From positions 1,488,001 to 1,552,000 of the forward strand of contig NZ_CP072380.1 of assembly GCF_018128285.1 (NCBI RefSeq): DNA of 64,000 nt. The letters are read 5' to 3'. The stretch's first letter is position 1. Every line of letters begins with the position of its first letter. Origin of the DNA: Atopobium sp. oral taxon 416 (GTDB lineage Bacteria; Actinomycetota; Coriobacteriia; Coriobacteriales; Atopobiaceae). The position numbers and the translations under genes are program-made. Below are positions 38,060-47,706 of the stretch, one piece after another. A model generated the notes under the pieces. The model saw only the letters and a list, made by a program, of their open reading frames with translations, had not been told where the DNA came from and did not search any database.

Positions 38060-38140
38060 TCTCGTACCTAGTACAGGTATCCTTCGGTGTTAAGGAAGCT
38101 GGAACAGGCGTCGAGGACACCCACCTTAGGAAGGTGGGTT
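38060..38140 (+). other. Possible IS200/IS605-type right-end remnant
   Basis: CCCACCTT (38120-38127) pairs with AAGGTGGG (38131-38138) across a 3-base loop, directly followed by TTCATGA. A reading frame ending here (KEAGTGVEDTHLRKVGS, stop at the end of the hairpin) resembles the short tails that TnpB genes leave at right ends. No other tnpB sequence is recognised in 37785-38060, so this is tentative. The rest of that stretch holds no gene I can identify. Confidence 0.3.
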
Positions 38141-38167
38141 CATGAACGTCTCGTAGGGGGCGGCATT

Positions 38168-39526
38168 CTAGGGAAACGATGATTAATGTCCCATAACGTG
38201 TTAGAGGGGACCGACCACACGATTTTTCGCAGCCGGTATGCGGGAAAGGCAGGGAAGGATGCTCATCCAGCACGTGCAGGAGTCGCCATCCTTACATCTG
38301 TCCTGCCCCATGCACCGCATTCGGCAAAAAGGCTCCAAGACAGATCAAGCGACGCTGGGAGCCGGGAGGTGCAGCCTGCCGGCAGAGATGCACATGGGTA
38401 AGGTTTGCAAGGGCGAGGCAGACATTGAGCATACAGGAGGTCTTCTCTATCCCCCTGTAGCGTTTCCTTAAGGGGTCGAAGCGCCGCTTCACGATGAGGA
38501 AGGGATGCTCTACCTTTGAGCGGCCGCATGCCTTCCTGGACTCGATGCCCTTATCGGAGAAGAGTGCACAGGCAAGGCCCTCTCTAGTCGAAGGTTTCCT
38601 TAGCAATGCTTTAGCGCATAGATGGGAGGTGTGGGTCTTTATGCGTCCTTAAGGGCGCTTCGCTATACCTATATAGCCTAAAGTCTGCGCAGAAAAACCT
38701 GTCATCTTCCCTTACGAGTGCATGTGCCACAGGATATGTCAGATACATTCTAAGCGATCGTCTCCACACCATGCACAAGGCTACCTCCGACGTCTACGCC
38801 GATATGCGCCTTGTATCCGATACGCCAGGCTCCCCCTTTCTTGGACTGGTGCGCTTTAAGGGTTACGTGCGTGGTCCTTGTTCTTCGTTAAGCTTAAGGC
38901 CCAGGTGAAGGTCGCATCCACCATGGAGCCGCCCCGCGCCGTGGTCCCTGCCTTCTCGAGCTTCTGAGTCCAGGTGCAAAGCACAAGCTTTGCCGAACTC
39001 CTCTCGCTTTAAGGCTATGACGGAATTTCGCAAGTGTCGTTGCATCTGGCACCTGCGCCTGCATGAGGTCTACGTGCACAGAAGTGCTACCAGGAGTGGC
39101 AATCCAGGATAGCATCTTTAAGTTCCCTCATCTTAAGAGAGCAAACATAACCTAAAGCAGGATACATCCTAAAGCATCGTCTTTACAGCGCGCACATGCC
39201 TGACAAGAGCCTGTCTGTGGTAGCTGGTATCTACCAGAACAATCCAGCTGTCCCACACAACGATTACATCCATCTGCTCCAGGTGTGCCTCTCGCCGGGT
39301 CTTTCTCCTCAGACCTTAGGATTTAAGGTCTTCAAAGCTCATCTGGCTGTCCATATCTGCCTTTTGGATATGCAGGAATGTGTGGATGTAGCTATACCAT
39401 ATCCAGAAGACAGATAGGCATCTATGTGGGTATGGGAACTGTATGGTTCGAGACATTTTGAGCCGATGTCATACAGCGTGTGGCTCCAGCTACCTCATCG
39501 AGGCGAATTAATCATCGTTTCCCTAG
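38168..39526 (-). mobile_element. IS5-family element copy A, full length, transposase dead
   Basis: Both ends are visible: CTAGGGAAACGATGATTAAT at 38168-38187 and its reverse complement at 39507-39526, the outer CTAG on each side being either terminal or a 4-bp target duplication. Inside, in broken minus-strand frames, are IS5 transposase landmarks: a MDTIVVWDSW-like N-terminus, PDATTLAKFRH, GGSMVDATF (first catalytic Asp), GYKAHIGVDVGGSLVHG (second Asp) and RSKVEHPFLIVKRRF (Glu/Arg/Lys region). Several stops and shifts occur and the same ones are present in the inverted copy at 50.2-51.5 kb. It is not autonomous. Confidence 0.88.
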
Positions 39527-39614
39527 CGTTCAAAAAAAGCGAACATACGTTTGCATTAGTGTATCCCTATTGCTAAGATTGGTCCTCGTACAACCCCACA
39601 ACACAAAGACGAAA

Positions 39615-40633
39615 ATGCACGACATCTGGAACCCTGACATGGCTACACTAAGATTAGCGAGGGCTGCGCGCGATGCTACATGTTCTCCATGGACAAGGCC
39701 CGCGGTCTGGATGGCGGCGTGGTGCGGCGCAACAAGACTACGTTCGACTATCCACTGCAGCGCGACCGCTCGGGCGCGTACAAGGTGCGCAACGGTGAAC
39801 TCATCCGCGTGTGCATGAGCTCCGACTTCTTCGTCCCGGAGGCCGACCCATGGCGAGAGGAAGCGTGGAACGTCATCCACGCGCACGCCGACGTGAAGTT
39901 CTTCCTGCTGACCAAGCGGCCTGAGTGCATGGTGGAGTGTCTGCTCGCCGACTGGGACCAAGGCTGGGACAACGTGATGCTCAACGTCACCTGCAAGAAC
40001 CCGCGTCGTGCCGACAAGCGCATCCCGCTGCTCCTGGCTACACCGGCCGCCCACAAGGGCATCATGTGTGCACCGTTCATCGGGTCGGTAGACATCGAGC
40101 GCTACCTTTACGCTGGCAACCAGGCCAGAGACACAAGCGCAGCTGGCTGTTCATACAAGACTCTCGACGGGCTTACGGTGCGCCGCTGTGGTATCGAGGG
40201 GGTCAAGTGCGGGGGCGAGAACTACGATGACTCGCGCCCGTGCCACTTCTCCTGGGTGCAGTGGCTTTCCGCGCAGTGCCGCACGCACGACGTCACATTC
40301 GCCTTCATCGAGACAGGCGCTCGCCTTGTCGTTGGAGAGCGCGAGTACCGCATCCCCAGGAAATCCGTGCAGGCCCAGCAGGCGTATCGCTCAGGTGTCG
40401 AGCGCACGGGCGCACCCCTGAGGTGGCACCTAACCGATCCTCTGGGTCTTTCGATCTCAGCTGAGTATCTGTATCAGCCACGCTATAGAAGCAGGTGCAT
40501 GTCCTGTGGGAGCCATCTCATCTGCAATGGCTGCTGCAACTGCGGACTCTGCGGTGAGCTACCTCAGGCGCTACGTCCCCGGAGCGGTGCCTCAGGAGGA
40601 TGCCGCTGTTCCGTCATGGGGCAGCGGCGTTGA
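39615..40633 (+). pseudogene. DUF5131 (phage Gp37/Gp68-like) protein, frameshifted
   Basis: The start MHDIWNP at 39615 is followed by a one-base loss. In the next frame the protein continues with a TGA where Trp is expected, then HGYTKISEGCARCYMFSMD. The family's radical-SAM-like cysteine set (C-x7-C-x2-C) therefore lacks its first Cys, which is Tyr (tac for tgc). From 39680 a long open frame carries the rest: RVCMSSDFFVPEADPWR, FFLLTKRPECM and VKCGGENYDDSRPCHFSWVQW. A C-terminal Cys cluster (CMSCGSHLICNGCCNCGLCGEL) follows. DUF5131 proteins occur in phages and mobile elements; their function is unknown. The frameshift plus lost Cys indicate a dead gene. The stretch after 40560 is tail or read-through. 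Confidence 0.75.
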
Positions 40634-40885
40634 ACTGGCAAGCCGTTTTTATAGGTGCAGCGTGGCATCTCTGCCTTGGAGCGAAAGGTTGCGCGGCCTG
40701 TACGCGCATACAGGGGCCAGCCGGAAAGTCCTGTGGAATGCAGTGAGAAGGTTTCATGCCTGGGCCACCGCAGAGTCCGCGTACCTTCCTGCTCGTCCTT
40801 CTGCTTGACGCTCGGGAGACTTCTTCATATTTCAGGTGCATTTCATTTAGACTGAGGGCGCAGGAATTCATGGGGGTGAGGATGC

Positions 40886-42799
40886 ATGAGCAGTATTCGT
40901 TTGCGCCACCTTCTCGGACTGCTCAAGACAGATGAGTGGTCAACAGCGCAGCAGCTTGCTGTCCAGATAGGCCGCTCGGAGAAGACGGTGCGCACGTATA
41001 TCCATGAGCTGAACGGCATGCTTGAAGGGCATGGAGCCCGCATAGTGTCGCAGCCGCGCTGCGGCTACCGGCTGCATGTGGACGACAAAGATGCTTTCGA
41101 TGCCTATCTGGCAAAGTCTGCCCTTGCAGGTGACAGCGCCCCGCAGAGCGCACGTGAACGCACGGACTATCTGATTGTGGGCATGCTCTATCTCATGGAC
41201 TACGTGAAGGCCCAGGACCTCTGCAATGTCTTCTATATCTCGGGTTCCACGCTTTCCTCGTGTCTCAGGGCGGCGGAGGAGATATACGCCCAGTATGACT
41301 TGAAGCTCGGCCGCAGGCCCAATCACGGCATGCGCGTGATAGGCGACGAGACGAACATGCGCCGGCTTATTGCCGAACGCTATGTGCGTGAGCAGATCTA
41401 TCCAGCCGAGCTGGGGCATGATGTCCGGACGTTTCTGGCACGCCTGGTACGGACGGCGAGGGGTCTTCTTGCTGAGTACGATCTGCCGCTCACGGAGTTC
41501 TCTTTCGAGAGCCTGATGGACTACTGTGTCGTTGCCAGGAGCCGGGTGCTCGCAGGCTTCACGCTCAAGCTGGAGAACGACGATATTCCGGAAGTCGATG
41601 GACGTGTGCACGAAGTCGCAGGACGGCTCCTGGATGCGATGGACCTCACAGACGCCCTCTGCGGAGAGCGGGTCCTCTCAGACGAGAGGCGCTATCTCGA
41701 GCTTTATCTCGAAGGCTCCCGCATTGCCAGCTTCGGCGGCAGGAACGGCTCGAACTTCGTTATCAACGAGCGTTGCGACCGGCTCACCGTGGAGATACTC
41801 CGCCTGCTCACGGATGAGTGCGGCATCAACCTGCTCGACAACTTCGACCTGAGGATGCAGCTGAATCAGCATCTGGCACCAATGGCGATAAGGCTGAGGT
41901 ATGGCATACGTGCCCACAACCCGCTCCTGGGCGAGATCAAGCGGAACTATCCGCTAGCGTGCCAGATGGCAATCATTGCCGGCGAGGTGCTGCGCCGCCA
42001 CTTCGGAGGCGAGTCCATTCCCGAGGACGAGCTGGGCTACATTGCCATCATCCTACAACTGGGACTGGAGCGTGGCAGGCTTATTAAGAAGCATGATGTC
42101 CTCATCGTATCTGATCTGGGAAGAAGTTCGTCAGCGCTGCTCAGGAGCCGCCTCGAGCAATGCCTTGGCAGCCATATCGGCAAGATCTATCTCTGCGATC
42201 GGTTCGGCCTCGAGACGTATGACTTCAGCAAGGTCGACTTCGTCTTCACGACGTTTCCCATCATGGTCCCCGTGCCCAAGCCGGTTCTGCAGATAGGGCC
42301 GTTTCTCGACGATGTCGATGCCCATCGCGTGGAGGATATGCTGAGAGGCGATGTCACGCTCGATGTCGTGGATGCATTCGTCGGGCCAGAGCGCTTCCTG
42401 ACGGACGTCTTTGCCACCACACGGGAGGGCGTTCTCGAGGAGATGTGCCGCCGTATCTGCGCCCATGAGAGTGTTGATGAGGACTTCACCGAGCTTGTCT
42501 TTGCCCGCGAGAAGGTTATTCAGGTATCTCTTGGCACAGGAGTTGCCCTGCCGCACCCCTATGGCATTGCGAGCGACGCGACCTTTGCCTATGTGGCAGT
42601 GTTGCCCTGTCCTGTCGAGTGGCACAATGATAGTATCAGAGTTGCCATTCTGGTATCGATGGGACGTACTGACGAAGGGGATGACCGCCGCCGCGTACTA
42701 AACGAGACGCTTGCCCGCTTTGCCTTCGACGCAAAGGCCATAGGGCACCTTGCCCAGAATCCGACATACGAGATGTTCCGCACACTTCTGGGTTCCTGA
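40886..42799 (+). CDS. LicR/BglG-type PTS-controlled transcriptional activator
   Basis: This 637-residue multidomain regulator has N-terminal HTH units (about 5-110), two PTS regulation domains (about 185-295 and 305-410), an EIIB-like domain (about 412-500) and an EIIA (mannitol/fructose-type) domain (about 510-637). The EIIA active His lies in GVALPHPYG. PRD2 keeps its first His in LNQHLAPMAIRL. In PRD1 the corresponding position appears to be Tyr (LMDYCVVARSRV), and the EIIB P-loop (IVSDLGRSSSALL) lacks the phospho-Cys. It should sense PTS phosphorylation and activate the downstream IIB-IIC-IIA genes. GGGTGAGG precedes ATG 40886. The GC is higher than in core genes, consistent with acquisition. 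Confidence 0.88.
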   Translation: MSSIRLRHLLGLLKTDEWSTAQQLAVQIGRSEKTVRTYIHELNGMLEGHGARIVSQPRCGYRLHVDDKDAFDAYLAKSALAGDSAPQSARERTDYLIVGMLYLMDYVKAQDLCNVFYISGSTLSSCLRAAEEIYAQYDLKLGRRPNHGMRVIGDETNMRRLIAERYVREQIYPAELGHDVRTFLARLVRTARGLLAEYDLPLTEFSFESLMDYCVVARSRVLAGFTLKLENDDIPEVDGRVHEVAGRLLDAMDLTDALCGERVLSDERRYLELYLEGSRIASFGGRNGSNFVINERCDRLTVEILRLLTDECGINLLDNFDLRMQLNQHLAPMAIRLRYGIRAHNPLLGEIKRNYPLACQMAIIAGEVLRRHFGGESIPEDELGYIAIILQLGLERGRLIKKHDVLIVSDLGRSSSALLRSRLEQCLGSHIGKIYLCDRFGLETYDFSKVDFVFTTFPIMVPVPKPVLQIGPFLDDVDAHRVEDMLRGDVTLDVVDAFVGPERFLTDVFATTREGVLEEMCRRICAHESVDEDFTELVFAREKVIQVSLGTGVALPHPYGIASDATFAYVAVLPCPVEWHNDSIRVAILVSMGRTDEGDDRRRVLNETLARFAFDAKAIGHLAQNPTYEMFRTLLGS

Positions 42800-42856
42800 G
42801 GCTATCAAATCTGGCTATCATCCAAATCCGGTAACTTACAGCGTTGCGACCGCCTA

Positions 42857-42934
42857 GCGGCAGTGCAGAAACCGCGAGCGGCGGGTTCTGCCTGCCGCAT
42901 TTCCGTCTATTTCCGGAAGTTGCCGGAAATAGAC
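42857..42934 (+). promoter_or_regulatory. Two hairpins between regulator and PTS operon
   Basis: First hairpin: GCGGCAG.GCAGAA (from 42857) pairs with TTCTGC.TGCCGC (to 42898), probably the regulator's terminator. Second: GTCTATTTCCGG (42905-42916) pairs perfectly with CCGGAAATAGAC (42923-42934) around a 6-base centre. The second has no T-tract, is 95 bases before the IIB start, and looks like an operator for the adjacent regulator. Confidence 0.65.
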
Positions 42935-43028
42935 GCGATGGAGTTCACGACTCTCTCTTCCTAATCTTAAGACAGTGACGGAAAGGTGCCGCAGGTGCAG
43001 GGCCTACGGACAAGGAAAGGAGATTGCT

Positions 43029-43337
43029 GTGCTTCGTATTCGTCTCTTCTGTAACCAGGGAATGTCAACAAGCCTTCTCGTGAACAAAATGCGCGAGGCG
43101 GCCGTGTCGCAGGGAATCGGCGTCGATATCGTGGCCTATCCGGTCAGCGAATTCGACCAGAGGATCAAGGGCGTCGATGTCGCGCTCCTCGGACCCCAGG
43201 TGGCATACATGAAGGCTCAGCTTGCGAAGGTCGCACAGGCCGAAGGCGTTCCCATGGATGTCGTGCCCATGCATGACTACGGTATCTGCAACGGCGAAGG
43301 GGTCCTAAAGTTCGCACGCAGGCTCGCGAAGAAATAG
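43029..43337 (+). CDS. PTS lactose/cellobiose-family IIB component
   Basis: This 102-residue cytoplasmic IIB transfers phosphate from IIA to the sugar at IIC. The start is GTG 43029, with AAAGGAGA 5 bases upstream; the frame is open further left without a ribosome site. The active Cys is residue 8 in FCNQGMSTSLLV, the loop typical of cellobiose/lichenan-type IIB. The C-terminus (MHDYGICNGEGVLKFA) fits the family. It is the first gene of the IIB-IIC-IIA set, with IIC beginning 46 bases after its stop. Confidence 0.93.
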   Translation: MLRIRLFCNQGMSTSLLVNKMREAAVSQGIGVDIVAYPVSEFDQRIKGVDVALLGPQVAYMKAQLAKVAQAEGVPMDVVPMHDYGICNGEGVLKFARRLAKK

Positions 43338-43383
43338 CTGTAAGAACGTGCGGATTGGGTCCAACAATAGGGGAGATCGGACA

Positions 43384-44703
43384 ATGGGAGAGTTTCTCAA
43401 CGAAAAGGTAGTGCCAGGCATCATGCGCTTCGTCAATACGAAGGCGATGCGGGCACTCAAAGACGGCATCATGTACGCGATGCCCATGATCATGGTCGGC
43501 GCTCTGTTTATGCTCATCGGCAACTTCCCAGTCGCATCTGTGACAGACTGGCTCAAGGCCACAGGCATTGCAGCGGTCTGCTCCCAGCTGAGCGATTCCA
43601 CGTTCGGCGTCATCGGCATCATCGCTGCTGTCGGCATTGCCTATACCTACGTCAAGAATGAGGGATATGCCGGCCTTCCTGCAGGCATCATCTCTGCCTG
43701 CACCTTCTTCGTCCTGCAGCCCGGCTCGGTCGATTCTGCGCTGCTTGTCAACCCCACCAAGTCGGTCGGTGTGATCCTCAAAGGCTGGACAGGCGGCAAA
43801 GGCATGATCGGTGCCATCGTTGCCGGCCTACTCGTCGGCTGGATCTATTCCTTCTTCATGAAGAAGGACATCACCATCAAGATGCCCGCAGGCGTCCCTG
43901 AAGGCGTTGCCAATGCCTTCACCTCCCTCATCCCCGGCTTCGTCATCATCACCGGTGCCGGCGTCATCTATGCCCTGTGCGTGGGTCTGCTCGGCGGCAC
44001 TCCTATCCAGATGATCTATACGTATCTCTCCATGCCGCTTCAGGGCATGACCGATTCGCTGGGCGGCGTCATCACGATGGGCGTCATGATTCCGTTCTTC
44101 TGGCTCTTCGGCATCCATGGCGCCACTATCATCGGCGACGGCATCATGGGTCCCATGCTTCTTGCAAACTCTGCAGAGAACCAGGCCATCATCGATTCCG
44201 GCATGGCGCTCACCATTGCAAATGGCGGCCATATCGTGACAAAGCAGTTCCTCGACCAGTTCATGACCGTCACCGGCTCTGGCATCACCATCGGACTTGT
44301 AGTTTTCATGCTCGTCTTTGCCAAGTCCAAGCAGATGAAGGACCTCGGAAGGCTTGCTATCGTCCCTGGCATCTTCAACGTGAACGAGCCTGTCCTCTTC
44401 GGTCTGCCCATAGTTCTTAACCCGCTCATGGCAGTGCCCTTCATCGTGACTCCGGTCCTGTCCGGCCTCATCGAGTATGCTGCTCTCGCTTCCGGACTGT
44501 GCCCGCTCTATAGTGGCGTCATCGTTCCGTGGACAACACCTGCCATCATCTCGGGCTTCCTCGTAGGCGGCTGGAGGACAGCGCTGCTTCAAACTGCAGT
44601 CCTCGTGATGAGCTTCTTCACTTACCTTCCCTTCGCGAAGCTCATGGACAAGCAGTGCCTTGCACAGGAGCAGGCAGGCGAGGAGGAGCAGGCTGCAGAA
44701 TAG
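43384..44703 (+). CDS. PTS lactose/cellobiose-family IIC permease
   Basis: This 439-residue membrane permease has about ten hydrophobic helices. The start ATG 43384 is chosen for the AGGGGAG 8 bases upstream; an in-frame start at 43348 has no such site. Family marks include MRALKDGIMYAMPMIMVGA at the N-terminus, WLFGIHGATIIGDGIMGPML and a substrate-region NEPVLFGLPIVLNP motif (here preceded by PGIFNV). It imports and phosphorylates a beta-linked disaccharide, probably cellobiose or a beta-glucoside; the 6-phospho-beta-glucosidase remnant downstream supports this. It is intact and full length. A short Glu/Gln-rich tail follows the last helix. Confidence 0.93.
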   Translation: MGEFLNEKVVPGIMRFVNTKAMRALKDGIMYAMPMIMVGALFMLIGNFPVASVTDWLKATGIAAVCSQLSDSTFGVIGIIAAVGIAYTYVKNEGYAGLPAGIISACTFFVLQPGSVDSALLVNPTKSVGVILKGWTGGKGMIGAIVAGLLVGWIYSFFMKKDITIKMPAGVPEGVANAFTSLIPGFVIITGAGVIYALCVGLLGGTPIQMIYTYLSMPLQGMTDSLGGVITMGVMIPFFWLFGIHGATIIGDGIMGPMLLANSAENQAIIDSGMALTIANGGHIVTKQFLDQFMTVTGSGITIGLVVFMLVFAKSKQMKDLGRLAIVPGIFNVNEPVLFGLPIVLNPLMAVPFIVTPVLSGLIEYAALASGLCPLYSGVIVPWTTPAIISGFLVGGWRTALLQTAVLVMSFFTYLPFAKLMDKQCLAQEQAGEEEQAAE

Positions 44704-44725
44704 CGAGGCAGCTGGCATGAACGCC

Positions 44726-44756
44726 GCGGGGCTGCCTGGTGTGCTGGCAGCCCCGC
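44726..44756 (+). other. Intercistronic hairpin between IIC and IIA
   Basis: GCGGGGCTGCC (44726-44736) pairs perfectly with GGCAGCCCCGC (44746-44756) around a 9-base loop. With no T-tract it is more likely an mRNA-stability or processing structure than a terminator, and it may set the IIC:IIA ratio. Confidence 0.65.
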
Positions 44757-44795
44757 CTTCGACACGCAACACGGAACAAGACGGGAATCTCGCAT

Positions 44796-45142
44796 ATGAC
44801 AGACGAGGAAATGGAGCTCACGTGCTTCTCGCTCATCACAGCTGCAGGAGCCGCGAAATCCCTATACATGCAGGCAGTACAGGAGGCAAGTAACGGCAAC
44901 TTCGACGCTGCGGAGAAGTGCATCAAGGATGCAGACGAGGCTCTCATCAAAGGCCATGCACCCCACACGGAGATGATCCAGAAGGAGGCAGCTGGCGAGC
45001 ATACCCCTATCTCGATCCTTCTGGTGCATGCTGAGGATCAGATGGTTTCCACTGAGACGTTTAAGGTCATGGCCCAGCAAGCCATAGCCCTGTACCGCCG
45101 CATCCATGCCCTGGAGGCAAAGCTGGGGGAGGACGGCAGCCC

Positions 45143-45149
<7 letters not shown>
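44796..45149 (+). CDS. PTS lactose/cellobiose-family IIA component
   Basis: This 117-residue IIA has a trimeric helical-bundle fold. The start is ATG 44796. The phospho-accepting His is residue 78 in ILLVHAEDQ, the position typical of LacF/CelC. A conserved Asp/Glu-rich helix (AEKCIKDADEAL) precedes it. The terminal TGA overlaps the ATG of the following glucosidase (ATGCTGA), so that gene was once translationally coupled to it. With IIB and IIC it makes a complete, apparently functional permease fed by HPr. Confidence 0.93.
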
Positions 45150-46560
<1,411 letters not shown>

Positions 46561-46721
46561 AGATCCTGCGACGGGACTGCCTCCTCTGGCGGGCGATGTC
46601 GGGGCGCAGGGGCACGCATCCCCGCGCTCGCGCGTTGCGCCAGTGCGGGTAAAGGCGGGTACGCCTAAGATAGGGTCGGACAGGCGACCGACGTCGCCAC
46701 GGGGAAACGGAGGAGGGCCCG

Positions 46722-47369
46722 ATGGACACCGCAGATAGGCGATACAGGCACGTCGTGTTCGACGTGGACGGGACGCTCGTGGACACGGAGCGTGCGAACC
46801 TCGTGTCACTGCAGCGCCTGATGCTCGAGCTCACGGGCAGGCGTTACGACCTGGATGACCTGCGCTTCTCCCTTGGCATACCGGGGGTCGACGCGCTGCG
46901 GCGGCTTGGGGCGGACCACTCAGACGCCGTCTGCAGGCGCTGGGAGCAGCTCGAGACGATGGAGTCTGGCTCGAGCAGGCCGTTTCCCGGCATGGTCGAC
47001 ACCATAAGGGAGCTGCGGCGCCGTGGCGTGCACGCCGGTGTAGTGAGCTCGCGCGCCCGCGGGGAGTACGCCCAGCAGATATCGCCGTTCGGCATGGACG
47101 CCCTGTTTGACCAGATCATCCTGGTGGAGGATACGCGGCGCCACAAGCCCGACCCCGACCCGCTGCTCGAGTACCTGCGCCGCACCGGCGCCGCGCGCGG
47201 CGAGGCCCTGTACGTTGGCGACTCTGAGTACGACCTGCGATGCGCCACGGCTGCCGGTGTCGACTTTGCCTTGGCGAGTTGGGGTGCCCAGCATCCCTAC
47301 GGGGGCGAGAAGTACGTGCTCAGCCAGCCATCGGACCTCCTGGGCATTGCTCCATTGCCGACTCGATGA
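46722..47369 (+). CDS. HAD-superfamily phosphatase (phosphoglucomutase-like)
   Basis: This 215-residue HAD hydrolase starts at ATG 46722 with GGAGGAGG upstream. The four motifs are present: FDVDGTLVD (nucleophile Asp), VVSSRARG (motif II), RRHKPDPDPL (motif III Lys) and YVGDSEYDLRCA (motif IV). The helical cap between motifs I and II suits the beta-phosphoglucomutase/phosphoglycolate-type subgroup. Base composition is much richer in GC than the core genes, so it belongs to the island. The substrate is unknown. The 160 bases before it have no gene. Confidence 0.9.
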   Translation: MDTADRRYRHVVFDVDGTLVDTERANLVSLQRLMLELTGRRYDLDDLRFSLGIPGVDALRRLGADHSDAVCRRWEQLETMESGSSRPFPGMVDTIRELRRRGVHAGVVSSRARGEYAQQISPFGMDALFDQIILVEDTRRHKPDPDPLLEYLRRTGAARGEALYVGDSEYDLRCATAAGVDFALASWGAQHPYGGEKYVLSQPSDLLGIAPLPTR

Positions 47370-47706
47370 GGCTATGGGCGTCCGCAAAGCGTCCCGGCTT
47401 TCCGGACGCCAGGAACGCGTTGCCCTCCGCGATGGCGGTGGCACTTTCGGCGTTCGGCTCGTCGTTGGCCTGCGACGGCCTCTGCAGCCGCATGCGGAGC
47501 AGCGGGAACGGCTCACCGGCACCGTCGGTCCGGCTGCGACCGAACGTCACGAACCCCACGTGCTCGTAGAATCTCACGGCCTGCGGGTTCTACTCGTTCA
47601 CCGTGAGCTCGCGCACGCCCCAGGCGCCCGTCGCGTGGCGCAGCAGCGCCGAGCCGATGCCGATGCCGGTGCCGCGCGCGTCGGCATCCACAAACAGCAT
47701 TGAGCC
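47320..47706 (-). pseudogene. GNAT acetyltransferase, 5'-truncated with amber codon
   Basis: The minus strand encodes the C-terminal two thirds of a GNAT domain: LFVDADARGTGIGIGSALL (acetyl-CoA loop), GVRELTVNE, then a TAG where Gln is expected, then NPQAVRFYEHVGF (the typical beta5-alpha4 segment), followed by a tail of about 55 residues. The N-terminus is cut off exactly where the IS3 relic begins (47707). It overlaps the HAD gene 3' end by about 50 bases in a tail-to-tail arrangement. Non-functional. Confidence 0.78.

Noticed and set aside
43828-44772. Long minus-strand open frame (314 codons) opposite the PTS IIC gene
   Set aside because: Composition is charged nonsense typical of the antisense of a membrane protein; the plus-strand IIC is clear and complete.
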